This document shows, piece after piece, positions 23,411 through 33,658 of a stretch of DNA of 64,000 nt; within the stretch, counting starts at the first letter, position 1, and every line of letters starts with the position of its first letter. The stretch covers positions 248,001 through 312,000 of the forward strand of contig JAJHTX010000013.1 of assembly GCA_032164295.1 (NCBI GenBank), read 5' to 3'. This DNA comes from Inonotus obliquus. Its lineage: Eukaryota; Basidiomycota; Agaricomycetes; Hymenochaetales; Hymenochaetaceae. The notes under the pieces were generated by a model. That model was not told where the DNA came from. It made no database searches and saw nothing but the letters and a program-made list of their open reading frames with translations. Made by a program: the position numbers and the translations under genes.

Positions 23411-26400
23411 ATGCCATCGGCCCTACGTGGTTGGTCAAAGTACATCCACTACCAAACTCAGACACATATCCCACCTACTCGAGTACGATTTGCCAGTAGG
23501 ACTTATCTCAATCAAACCGGTACACCCATACCTGATTGGTTCGATTGGAGAGAAAACAGAGCTACACTAGGCTTAGCCCCTATCTTTGCTCTTGCATACG
23601 CTTATCAAATATCCCAACTCTTTGAGGATATACCTCATCTTGCAAACGTACCTCATCATATCTATCGACCAATCATTATGCCGTCCGCTGACGCTGTTGC
23701 CAAAATCTTCGCCGACGTCCCTAAGCTTAATGCTAGTGGTGACAACTATGTCATATTTAATGGCAAGATTCGTTTCGCTGCGATGTCATCAGGTGCTCTC
23801 AACCTCTTAACTGCTGCACCAGCTGCAGGACAAGCAGGAGCAGACGAGCAATCCCTTGATCGAGCCGTCCTCAGTTCCATCATGATGAAGTTACCTGACT
23901 CAGTATTCATGAAGAACATGAACGTTACCCACACGCATGCATTAATGGCAAATCTCAAAACAACATTTGACATCGTCACTGCGACGAATGAAGCCGTAAC
24001 CGAGCGCGAGCTGTTCACACTCAAGTGCCAGGACCCAAACAAACTAGATAAACACCTGGACAAGATGGTTGATCTCAAAGACAAGTTGGCTCGTATGGGA
24101 AACACCTCTATCGACGATAAGGCATTCGTAAATGCTATCATCACTGGCATACCTCAGGAGTACAACCACGTCGTTACTGCATTGCAAATGCAAAAACAAA
24201 CCCTTGACATCACTGTCCCAGCAAATGCTCCACACCGTATGAGCTCAGTCGAGCTTATCAACAATCTTCGAGCTGATTTTCAGCGATATCAACTCACCCA
24301 TCCTGGAAAAGGACAGAAGACTGAAAGTGCAAACTATGCGCAGTCGGGTAGAGGAAAGAACTTTAGAGGTCGTGGAAATGGACGTGGTCGAGGTCGTGGA
24401 CGTGGTGGACGCTCAAATCAAGGAGACTGGAAAGGCAAGAAGAAGAAAACTGTTCCAGACGACGAAGCCGTATGTTACAAGTGCGGTGGCAAGGGTCACA
24501 AATCCCCTTCGTGCCCTTCAAAGAAGAAGACATACCAACGTCATGACGCATCATCTGCATCTGAGGACAAGAAAACACCTCAGTCAAGTTCTTCATCTGC
24601 GAGCGCACCTCCTCAATATGCGCCTAAACCTGAACAGGCTACGTCTGCCTACATTGAAGAAGTCTTTGAAGATGCGTGGTATGGAGAAGCCATTGATTGT
24701 ACCGAGCTTGCACGTCAGGGGGAGAATGCCATGCAAATGTCATCAGGTTACTGTGATATGTTTGACTCTGGAGCCAGTCGTCATATGACACCATCGAAGG
24801 AGCGCCTCACAAATTACAAAGAGGGATCAGACGTTATGATTCGAGCTGCGAACAAAGGCTTGTTCAAAGCAGTAGGTGAAGGTAGCATGACAATCAAGCT
24901 ACAACACAAAGGCGGCATTACCCACATGCGCCTGCGTAATGTCTTGTATGCCCCAGACATGCATGCGACGTTGATTTCGATCCCTAAACTATGCGAGGCA
25001 GGTTATGAATGCCTGTTCAAGAAGGACGCGCTCCACATCTTCAATCGTTCGAATGATGTTATTGGGACCATTCCCTTAGACGATGGACTCTATCGAGTGT
25101 TCAAGGAAGTCAGTGCATGTGCTGCAGGCATTGCTGGTCGAAAAATCTCCCTGTTCTCCCTACACAAACTGTTAGGACATGTCAACGTCGGATATCTGAA
25201 GAAGATGATTCGAGATGAAAAATTGCCAGGACTCATGGTTGAGGATCCAAACGATGACTTCGAATGTCCAACATGCATGCGCGCCAAAGCTAGACGTGCT
25301 CCTATCTCAAAGGTCAGGCTTCAGGATGAGCCCGTACATGACTTCGGAGGAAAGATTCACCTAGACGTTTGGGGACCTGCATCTGTGCGCACTATTGGAA
25401 ATGCAAAATACGTGCTTACAATAATCGACGACGCTACTCGATGGCTTGAAATGCCACTCATGGTTACAAAAGGAGAATCATTTGCAAAGTACGTTGCCTT
25501 TGAAGCACGCCAACAGTTGCAGCATGGAGTCAAGATCAAGATCGTACACTCTGATCGAGGAGGAGAATTTTTGTCGGACGATTTCAAAACCCACCTCGAG
25601 CGTCAAGGAACTCTACAATGGCTCACTGTTCATGATACACCTGAACATAATGGTGTGGCAGAGCGAGTTCACCTCACAATATTCAATGGCGTTCGAACAA
25701 TTCTACTTGCATCTGGACTGCCCAAATGGTTATGGGGTTATGCACTGGACTACATTGTCTACGTCTACAATCGCACCCCCAGACAAGCGATAGGAATGCT
25801 CTCACCATTTGAGAAGAGATTCGGTCACGTTCCAAACCTTTCAAACATGTATGAGTGGGGCCATCGAGTTTACATTATGACTACGGCAAATTCAAAACTC
25901 GAACCGCGCGCAGTTGAAGGACGCTGGCTTGGATTCGATCCAACATCTAATGGTCATCGGGTATACTGGTCAAGTGAAAAGAAGATCACTGTCGAAAGGA
26001 ACATCAACTTCTCTAAGACAGAGCTCGGGCTCGTCGAGGGGGAGTATGAAGATATAGACATTGGACCAATTTTCGACGAACCCGAACTCATTACATCCAA
26101 ACGACCATTATCACCTACCCAAAGTGAACATCATGCCAAGCGCCAGCGCACTCGTTCCCCATCCTTAGAAGAAGGAGAAATACGTGAGGAAGTCTACGAA
26201 CCTGTTGATCCAAACATAGTCACTGGAAAGCGCAAGCGAACACCCACATGGAAGATTCGTGAAGCAAACAATGCTTATCCAGATGTACCCATTGTTCGAG
26301 CCATGAGCGAAATAAATGATCATGAAGCAGCAATGACAGCTCAGTTCGAGTCGAAGGATCCTGTAACGTTACCAGAAGCTCAGAAGAGTGGAAACTGGTT

Positions 26401-27934
26401 GGACTGGTATGCAGCAATGAAGGAAGAAATTGGTCGTCTTCAAGCTAGAGACTCCTGGTCAATCGTCGACTATCCCAATAACACAAACGTCGTTGGAAGC
26501 AAGTGGGTTTACAGAACCAAACGAGATGCGCAAGGAAATCCGACTAGTCACAGAGCAAGACTGGTTGCACAAGGATTTACTCAAGTAGACGGAGCCGATT
26601 ACTTCTCAGATGACACCTATGCGTCAGTGGTCAACCCAGCAGCCATGCGAATGATCCTGACCATCGCTGCGCAATATGATTGGGAAGTTCATCAACTCGA
26701 CGTCAAATCTGCATATCTGTATGGAAAACTAGGTGACGACGAACAAATCTACATGCGACCACCACCTGGAATCAAACTTGATGGAGTAACCAATAATAAG
26801 GTACTCAAGCTGAAGGTCGCACTCTATGGTCTCAAACAAGCTGGACGTCGATGGTACAATGTGCTACGCACTACTCTTCAAGAGATTGGATTCACTCGTT
26901 CGGAGAAAAACCATGCTGTATTCTATCGACATCATCCAAATGGTGAAATAACCATTCTTGCAGCTCACGTTGATGACATTCAAATAGTCACATCAAAACC
27001 ATCGAACATGGTCGAAACCAAGAAACGTATTGCTGAAAAACTCGAAATCGTTGATTCTGGACCAATAAACTGGTTGCTGGGAATAGAAATCACTCGAAAC
27101 TGGTCAAATCACACTATCGCTCTCTCCCAAAAAGCCTACATTCAGCAGATACTCGAACGTTATGGTTTTGCGGACGTCAAACCTCGTGCGATGCCCATGG
27201 ATCCAAACACACAATATACGTCGGACCAATGCGCGGGTACAATGGATGAGTTGTTAGACATGGAAGGAATACCTTACCGTCAGGCGTTAGGAGCTCTCCA
27301 ATATGCTGCTATTAATACCCGACCGGACATTCAATACGCTGTAAATCAACTTGCGCGTTTCTCAGAAGTACCAGGTCGAGCACATTGGAATGGTGTCAAA
27401 CAAATCTACCAGTACTTGAAGGGAACAGTGGACTGGAAACTGGTATTAGGTCGATCACCGGAGCAGTCATTCGTTGGGTATTCAGATGCTGATGGGATGA
27501 GTACTGAAGGACGCCGGGCTATATCCGGCTACGCATTTTTCCTAAACGGTTCAGCAATATCATGGAAGTCGAAACGTCAAACTCGTGTTGCGCTATCAAC
27601 TACCGAAGCCGAATACTATGCAATAGCATATGCTACAAAGGAAGCCTTATGGTTGCGATCATTTGCGATGGAAGTATTTGGCTGGAATTCATTCGCATTC
27701 CCTCTCTTGTCGGATAATCAAGGAGCGATTGCATTGGCAAAAGATGACAGGTTTCAGGCGCGCACCAAACACATCGACATCGATTTCCACTTCATACGTC
27801 AGGAGATAGAGGATGGAAGGATAACACTTTCTTACTGCCCAACTGAAGATATGTTGGCAGATACAATGACGAAGGCGCTACCATCATTAAAGGCCAAACA
27901 CTTTGCAGCCTCATTTGGACTGTCGCATGTTTGA
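23411..27934 (+). CDS. Copia Gag-Pol polyprotein, single intact ORF
   Basis: 1,507 codons from the first ATG. A second start at 23678 (MPSADAVAKIF) matches the usual Gag beginning and would drop an 89-residue extension. Order by residue: Gag about 90-300; an Arg/Gly-rich block then the zinc knuckle CYKCGGKGHKSPSCP near 357; aspartic protease DSGASRHMTP near 455; the integrase H-H-C-C zinc domain (HKLLGHVN, then CPTCMRAK); the integrase core with DVWGP, HSDRGGEF and HNGVAERV giving D-D-E; an acidic, basic linker; reverse transcriptase with LDVKSAYLYG and the catalytic HVDDIQIV; and RNase H with YSDADG, TEAEYYA and SDNQGAI. The RT box has His in place of the usual Tyr of YVDD; both aspartates are present. 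Gag and Pol are fused in one frame, as in most copia elements, with no shift signal needed. The TGA stop overlaps the polypurine tract. Confidence 0.97.
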   Translation: MPSALRGWSKYIHYQTQTHIPPTRVRFASRTYLNQTGTPIPDWFDWRENRATLGLAPIFALAYAYQISQLFEDIPHLANVPHHIYRPIIMPSADAVAKIFADVPKLNASGDNYVIFNGKIRFAAMSSGALNLLTAAPAAGQAGADEQSLDRAVLSSIMMKLPDSVFMKNMNVTHTHALMANLKTTFDIVTATNEAVTERELFTLKCQDPNKLDKHLDKMVDLKDKLARMGNTSIDDKAFVNAIITGIPQEYNHVVTALQMQKQTLDITVPANAPHRMSSVELINNLRADFQRYQLTHPGKGQKTESANYAQSGRGKNFRGRGNGRGRGRGRGGRSNQGDWKGKKKKTVPDDEAVCYKCGGKGHKSPSCPSKKKTYQRHDASSASEDKKTPQSSSSSASAPPQYAPKPEQATSAYIEEVFEDAWYGEAIDCTELARQGENAMQMSSGYCDMFDSGASRHMTPSKERLTNYKEGSDVMIRAANKGLFKAVGEGSMTIKLQHKGGITHMRLRNVLYAPDMHATLISIPKLCEAGYECLFKKDALHIFNRSNDVIGTIPLDDGLYRVFKEVSACAAGIAGRKISLFSLHKLLGHVNVGYLKKMIRDEKLPGLMVEDPNDDFECPTCMRAKARRAPISKVRLQDEPVHDFGGKIHLDVWGPASVRTIGNAKYVLTIIDDATRWLEMPLMVTKGESFAKYVAFEARQQLQHGVKIKIVHSDRGGEFLSDDFKTHLERQGTLQWLTVHDTPEHNGVAERVHLTIFNGVRTILLASGLPKWLWGYALDYIVYVYNRTPRQAIGMLSPFEKRFGHVPNLSNMYEWGHRVYIMTTANSKLEPRAVEGRWLGFDPTSNGHRVYWSSEKKITVERNINFSKTELGLVEGEYEDIDIGPIFDEPELITSKRPLSPTQSEHHAKRQRTRSPSLEEGEIREEVYEPVDPNIVTGKRKRTPTWKIREANNAYPDVPIVRAMSEINDHEAAMTAQFESKDPVTLPEAQKSGNWLDWYAAMKEEIGRLQARDSWSIVDYPNNTNVVGSKWVYRTKRDAQGNPTSHRARLVAQGFTQVDGADYFSDDTYASVVNPAAMRMILTIAAQYDWEVHQLDVKSAYLYGKLGDDEQIYMRPPPGIKLDGVTNNKVLKLKVALYGLKQAGRRWYNVLRTTLQEIGFTRSEKNHAVFYRHHPNGEITILAAHVDDIQIVTSKPSNMVETKKRIAEKLEIVDSGPINWLLGIEITRNWSNHTIALSQKAYIQQILERYGFADVKPRAMPMDPNTQYTSDQCAGTMDELLDMEGIPYRQALGALQYAAINTRPDIQYAVNQLARFSEVPGRAHWNGVKQIYQYLKGTVDWKLVLGRSPEQSFVGYSDADGMSTEGRRAISGYAFFLNGSAISWKSKRQTRVALSTTEAEYYAIAYATKEALWLRSFAMEVFGWNSFAFPLLSDNQGAIALAKDDRFQARTKHIDIDFHFIRQEIEDGRITLSYCPTEDMLADTMTKALPSLKAKHFAASFGLSHV

Positions 27935-27941
27935 GGGGGAG
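27933..27941 (+). other. Polypurine tract
   Basis: GAGGGGGAG abuts the right LTR and is all purine. It would prime plus-strand DNA synthesis. It overlaps the last two bases of the gag-pol stop codon, so there is no spacer between coding sequence and the cis element. Confidence 0.85.
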
Positions 27942-28412
27942 TGTCAGAATGGCGCGATAAAGGCAAAGGCTTTACCTTTGAACCCATGACTTGTTTCTCA
28001 TGATTCCGTTATCATTGCGTTTGTATTGTTTCATTACATTTCATTTCGTCACAATTGCGTTTTCTCTCGCGATATAGTGGACACCTGTTTTCACGCCTCC
28101 ACGTGTTTCTATCTATATAAGACCTTCCCTTCCACACTGACACCTTCAGGACGAGAGTCTGAAGTGTCTGTGTGAGTACAATCCCTCTTCATTATTATTG
28201 TACTTATATACTGATCTGTACACTTAACCTAGTAATCATTGTGATTGCTAGGTATGTTAAATATACCAGGACGAGAGTCTGAAGTGTCTGTTAATCATTG
28301 TGATTGCTAGCTCGTCCCACAACTGTGTGCACTTGCGTTTACGCTGCCGCTGCCCAAGCCAAGTCGAGTTGAGATTACTCCTCCTTGGTCTTACTTGCCA
28401 TTTGATTTAATA
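27942..28412 (+). repeat. 3' LTR, 471 bp, reads identical to the 5' LTR
   Basis: It has the same length, start and end as the left copy, including both internal direct-repeat pairs. By eye no substitution separates them. The right LTR ends 311 bp before the calcineurin start codon and carries its own TATA-like box at about 28114. Confidence 0.95.
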
Positions 28413-28417
28413 GCTAT
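28413..28417. repeat. Target site duplication GCTAT, right copy
   Basis: GCTAT directly follows the right LTR and matches 22883-22887, confirming insertion by the element's integrase without later rearrangement. Confidence 0.9.
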
Positions 28418-28723
28418 GCTGTCCGGTGCGAATCACTGTGTGCCGCCGTTCTTCATTGAAGTCTTTCGTAAATATCGTTTCACAAGATGTAAAGGGAGAA
28501 GCGGAATATACGGTGTAAGGAGCTGTCGCAGAGCCGCGCTTCAAGGAACGTGACAACCGTGACGACGCTGAAAAGAAACGAGATGAGATAAGGTTTGACG
28601 AGAAGGTATCGAAACCCAATTCGGGTGATCGACGCTTACGTACCGCGTTGTTGAGACGCGTCCAGTTCTTCTGCGAGCGTCTAATACTCCTTGTCTTTAC
28701 CCATCGTCTTCTCACTCAACTCA

Positions 28724-31376
28724 ATGGCAGAGGACAAGGAAACCTACTTCAGGAATGCGTACTCTCAGATAGCAGATAAGAGCAAGCCTGCTCTCCAACG
28801 TTCACTCACTCAAATTGAGCATCCAGGCTTCAGGGAGGCATGCAAACAGCGACAAGTTCCAAGCGTATGTTCACTAGGATCTCCGTGTGGCGTTCTGTAC
28901 TCATGTGTCTCCGCTATGCGGTCGTCTTCAGGTTCCGGAACCTGCTTGGCATAAGCCCACAGACGAACAGCTATTCGTCATAGACGGTCATGGAGTCAAG
29001 AGACCAAATACCGACTTCTTGAAGAACCATCTTTTACGGGAGGGTCGTCTGACAGACGAACAGGCACTTTACATCCTGAATGAAGCTAAGAACTTGCTTT
29101 CGAGGGAGGAGAACCTGCTGACGGTTCAGGGTCCAATTACTGGTATGTTACGTTACTCGTCTGTTCGTTTCCGTTTCCTTTCAATGGCAGTTCGGGGAGC
29201 AGCCTGTTTGCTCACGGTTTGAATACACCCACCTATTCGCTTCCACTTCGCATTCTTCCAGTTGGTTGTCGTTCCGCATGAACATATCTAGCCTCTATCC
29301 AATAATTGGATCATTGACTGTTTGCCTTTCAAGTCGTTGGTGATATACACGGACAATATGTGAGCGGCGAGGCTCTTCTCTCGGCGACTGCCTTCTTCTC
29401 ACTGGGCGGTCTCTGCTTGTAGTACGACCTAATGAAGGTATTTGAAATCGGCGGAGATATTGCCAATAACACCTATCTTTTCCTTGGTGATTACGTCGAC
29501 AGGGGGTCATTCGGCATTGAGGTAGGCCAATTTTTCCTTTGCCCACCTCAAGCCTTGAGGTGCACCATCGGAAATTCCTTGCTGAAGTGTCCAATAGGCA
29601 ATTCTATATCTTTATTCTCTAAAGATATGTTACCCAGGACAATTATTTTTACTGCGGGGAAACCACGAATGTCGACATCTAACGGAATATTTTACCTTTC
29701 ATCGCGAATGTACGTCCTGGTGGAAGGACGTTCTCCGTTGCCACCGGAAAGCATCGCAGTCTTACGTCTGACTTCATTACCCCTCTAGGCACCCGGAAAT
29801 ATTCCCATGGTATTTATATGGCTTGCATCGACTCCTTCGCCGCATTGCCGCTTGCTGCCGTCCTCGAGCGTCGATTCTTCTGTGTACATGGTGGTATTTC
29901 CCCCGAACTCAATTCTCTTAGCGATATCAAGAAGGTCAGACCCTATCGTACATCTGAGCATTGGAACGCCACATTGAATTTTTGATGCTTTAGGTGAACC
30001 GCTTCGTCGAACCACCTTCTCATGGTTTACTATGTGACCTTCTTTGGGCCGATCCGATACCGAATTTCGATACCCCACCTCCAGCCGCGACAAATGGCGC
30101 GGTGCCCGAGTCGTTCATCCCCAATCCTGCGAGAGGATGCTCATATCACTATACGTAAGTGGAAAGCAGCTACACAGGGTATACGTGCTGATACTTGCGA
30201 ACCGTAAGTTATGAGGCGGTCTGTAACTTTCTAGAACGAAATGGTCTACTAGGCGTCATTCGTGCTCACGAGGTGCAACAGCAAGGGTATGGCACGCTCC
30301 ATTTCTCCGTTTTGTAGGTGTGCTCAATGATTTTATTTCAGATATCAGATGTACCGCAAAACTCGTGCCAAGAAGTTCCCATCGGTGATCACTATCTTCT
30401 CCGCCCCAAATTACTGTGACTTCTACCACAACCGCGGCGCAGTACTGAAGTATGTCGACAAGAACATCACGATCCGGCAGTTCAACGCATCAGGTCACCC
30501 TTACTGGTTACCAAACTTTATGGATGCGTTTACGTGGAGTCTTCCATTTGTCGGCGACAAAAGTGAGCGTATTCTTCGTGGCAGCACTATAAATCCTGAC
30601 AAAATTTTGAATTGTCTAGTTGTTCAGATGCTCCTCGGCGTACTCTCGGTTTGCTCGGCAGAAGAGCTCGAAGAATCGGAAGAGGAAGAGGCGGCAGCTC
30701 AATCCGAAGCTGCTGAGGAAGAAGCGGCCAAAGAGCAACGCCGTGCAGCGATAAGAAGCAAAATATTGGCCGTCGGAAGGATGCGAAGAATCTTCCAAAT
30801 ACTGCGGTACGTTTGGTGCCGTCTGCGATCTCCGTTAGTGAACTTATGAGCGCACAGCGAGGAGGCTGAGACCGCTTCTGAGCTTAACTCGGCGGTGGAT
30901 GCATCCGGCGTGGCTGCCATGCGGAGCCGTGGTGTTTCCGCTACAAATGACGAGCTTGGCGTGCGTGGCAACCAGATCAAGCGCGCAATTCGCAGTTTCG
31001 ATGATGCGTATGTACTTTCACTGATCAGGTCCTCAACCAGAGTCTTATCTAATTCTGCGATACCTTTCCTTTACCTTTCAGTCGACGGTCTGACATGACG
31101 AACGAACGCTTACCCGAATTCCAGTTCCATGACGAAAACGCATTTCCTAACCTCCAAGCTCCCTCAATGCGTCCTCGTTCTCCGTCAGGGACCACCATGG
31201 ACGACAGTGAACTTGAAGCGAAGTTCCGAAAGACGCTGAAGGATGACGACGAGGAGGAGTCAGACGAGATGGAGCGCGAGCTGCGTGACCTTGCGGATAA
31301 GCTCGCGAGAGTCCGTGGCTCTCGTAGTGGATCAGGCTCTCGGCCTGATACGTTGAGAAGAATTGGTACTGTGTAG
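28724..31376 (+). CDS. CNA1: Calcineurin A, Ser/Thr protein phosphatase 2B catalytic subunit
   Basis: Twelve exons fit in phase and total 1,827 nt (608 residues): 28724-28864, 28932-29142, 29334-29359, 29423-29521, 29598-29709, 29789-29934, 29994-30154, 30209-30286, 30342-30562, 30620-30806, 30858-31007 and 31082-31376. Phosphatase metal-site motifs are all present: [37 protein letters not shown] and [21 protein letters not shown] matches the fungal PP2B loop, and [17 protein letters not shown] is the calcineurin-B-binding helix. Then come an acidic Glu/Ala-rich stretch, a calmodulin-binding segment ([19 protein letters not shown]) and the autoinhibitory-like [20 protein letters not shown]. 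The tail is Asp/Glu/Arg/Ser-rich. The enzyme dephosphorylates targets such as CRZ1 in response to calcium. One exon is only 26 nt. The copia right LTR lies 311 bp upstream in the same direction and may displace or replace its promoter. Confidence 0.96.
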
Positions 31377-32029
31377 AGACGGCTATTACTTTATGGTACG
31401 GGATACTTGAAGGTTTGGTATGGACTGTCGCGGCTTGTATTCTGTATTGCCTTCGCTCACCAACAGACTATTATAATTTATGTAATGCATGTATCACTGT
31501 TCGTGAAGTGATGGCATTTCCTGTTGACTGACACGTACTACCTTTTCCACATTGGATCGTGTCACCTCTATATTATGTACGTATCATAATGGAAAAATCT
31601 ACAGTGACCACAGAGCGCAACACACGTCAAAGGAATTGGCTGCAGATGATGCAGAATTGTGATGCACGAAGGTGCAGAGCGCATAGTATAACCAGACGTT
31701 ATCACACAGTGCGTCTCAATTGTTCGCATAAAAGCATCAACAAATACCCTACCGATCATAGGAGCGCAAGTACCTTATCACGAATCATGTCAGCGGAAAT
31801 CCGTGCATACTTCGGATAGGCACTTCATGTATTCAAAATGTTGTGTCAAGTAATAAAAAGAGGGATCTGCTTTATAACGGACTTTGAGCGATATCGACTC
31901 TTGGCGCAGAGTCTGTTCAGGTTTCCTGCCAGACATCCAAGCACGTTTCATCGATTGGTCAAGGCAAGAAAACGCGCGGAAATGAAGACTATGACGATGT
32001 TAGGTTTGCATTTCGATGCCAAAAGAATA
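31377..32029. other. Intergenic downstream of calcineurin A
   Basis: No ORF with coding character is seen; the 86- and 63-codon ORFs near 31560-31820 are antisense to one another and motif-free. This is probably 3' untranslated and intergenic sequence. Confidence 0.4.
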
Positions 32030-32671
32030 TTAAGTAGGAGGATGAGACTTACGACTGGGGCGGTGCGTGTGCCCGGAAGAAAGCAGGATGAGGGAAGGGC
32101 GATAGCATCGTGCTCGGGTCCGATTGTAAGGAGGATGGTTCGAGAGGGAGGGCTCGATAAGCAGCAGGCTTGGGGAATGATCTTTCGATGCCGGAACACG
32201 TTTCGACTCGCGCGCATATAACACCAGCGTATGCCTCATCGGAATCGAAGGTTCTCCGACAAAGTCTGCTCCGAGAATTCCTTGGTTGTTGTCGTTGTCG
32301 GCATCGGTGCCGGCTGGACCGAGAGATATAGGTTCTTTCACGAATTCTGAACCGAGTCTTCCTTTGTTGTTTGCGTTAGTTGCGCGTGTTCGCACCGTAG
32401 GCTATTAGGAGCTACCTCTTCATCTTCCACCTCGGACGGCCTACAGTGAGGGCCGAAGACTCACTGGTGAGGCTCTACGGTTCGGTATCACAGATTCCGT
32501 AACTCGGGACACGATGGGCGTCGAGATGTCATCGACCAGCGTCATCGAGCAACTTGCCACTAGCTGAGTCCCATTGTCCCTTACCAGGGTGCTATCGCTA
32601 TGCCCTGGAGCTTTTGATGTAAAGTGCGCAAGGGCCACAAGCTCATGTGAGTACGCGGGATTGCTATCCAT
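32030..32671 (-). CDS. Possible small hypothetical gene with an internal repeat
   Basis: Two minus-strand open segments, 32671-32441 and 32395-32030, could be joined by an intron starting GTAGGC near 32440 and containing CTAACG near 32360. The second segment reads NNKGRLGSEFVKEP and, about 26 residues later, NNQGILGADFVGEP, an imperfect in-frame repeat that hints at coding. Further on it becomes Ser/Arg/His-rich and unlike a conserved domain. There is no signal peptide, family motif or confirmed start. It may equally be non-coding sequence with a short duplication. Confidence 0.2.
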
Positions 32672-32699
32672 TGGAGAGACGAGTGATGCAAGTGACCCA

Positions 32700-33658
32700 G
32701 CATTAGGCTATATTGTTGGTTGTTACATATTGCCAGAGCCTCTGTGAAGCATTTCGGGAGCTAGATTCATCCCTGAAGGTCGTAATCCAAGGAGATGCCA
32801 ATATCAGTGGCAATGTTGTATATCAAAGATGCCTCGCACTCAAAGATTCTCGACAACTCGGCTTACTCATATTTTGAACAAGCTGATACATGCTCCACAC
32901 CGTACGACGTCCTGGCTTATTCGATCATTCGGATGGCAGGAGGCAATGATAGGTAGCTATTGCACATTGCTCTCTCGAAAGCTTTGCGCTATTGTCTTCA
33001 CACCCGGTTTCTTTTCGAGTTCGGGCCTATCTTCCTCCTCGTAGTCCGTACCAGTACCAGTGATGCAGATGAAGCTTCTATACTTTCGAGCATAAAGCCC
33101 GTCAGAGCTTTATATAAGGTCCCGCACCGAGTCCGTTTCCCGTTCTATCAAATTCCTTCCCGCTGCATCCAGATAATGTCGAATCAGTTACGGTCGCTTT
33201 TGTGCGAAGAAGTGATCGTGCTTACATTCACCAACCGACCGTACCTCGTACTGCTGTGAGATCCGTCTTCGCCGAAAGTCTTGACGCGACACTGATTCGC
33301 CGCCACAGGTTGAGTACTCACGCACAGAATAAATCAAACAATAACATCAGCGACATCGAATTACATGTGTATTGCATTGTCCATAGCCATGATAGACGAT
33401 CAAGGGCAGATCATGATGGTGATAGTCGAAGCGAAAGGAGGAAGGTGGCACGCGAAGGAGACGCGTCGGGCGGGAGAATCAACAGCTTCACCTCCTGAAC
33501 ATCATCATCTCCTCAGTGCCATTCAGTCTTTGCTGGCTTTCTCTTTCTCTTGTTTCATTTTCTATGGCGAGTTCCTATCCATCAATCGAGTCCGTCGCCA
33601 AAGCAAGTCAATCAGAATTGGTTCTCTTTCCTCCATTCTCGGCTAACATAGTATTGTC
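32700..33658. other. Intergenic upstream of the BEM46-like gene
   Basis: Several overlapping short ORFs in all frames, none with a conserved motif. An ORF starting ATGGCGAGTTCC near 33560 codes a hydrophobic segment and was considered as an upstream start of the hydrolase, but its phase does not fit the next exon. Confidence 0.4.

Larger units (their letters stand above)
22888..28412 (+). mobile_element. Full-length Ty1/copia LTR retrotransposon, intact
   Basis: 5,525-bp element: a 471-bp left LTR (22888-23358), primer site, one gag-pol ORF, polypurine tract and a 471-bp right LTR (27942-28412), flanked by GCTAT duplications. Reading both LTRs side by side I find no difference, so insertion is very recent on an evolutionary scale. 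Protease, integrase, reverse transcriptase and RNase H occur in the copia order (integrase before RT), which excludes gypsy. The single ORF shows no stop or frameshift, so the element could be active. It lies in the same direction as the calcineurin gene, 311 bp upstream of its start codon. Confidence 0.97.

Noticed and set aside
23411..23677. N-terminal 89-residue extension of copia Gag as an established domain
   Set aside because: It is open but resembles no Gag segment, and a canonical start exists at 23678. I keep the longest ORF as coordinates but not as evidence of a domain.
22883..28417. Copia element interrupting a coding gene
   Set aside because: Joining 22882 to 28413 gives no continuous ORF or exon. 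The insertion is intergenic, upstream of CNA1.
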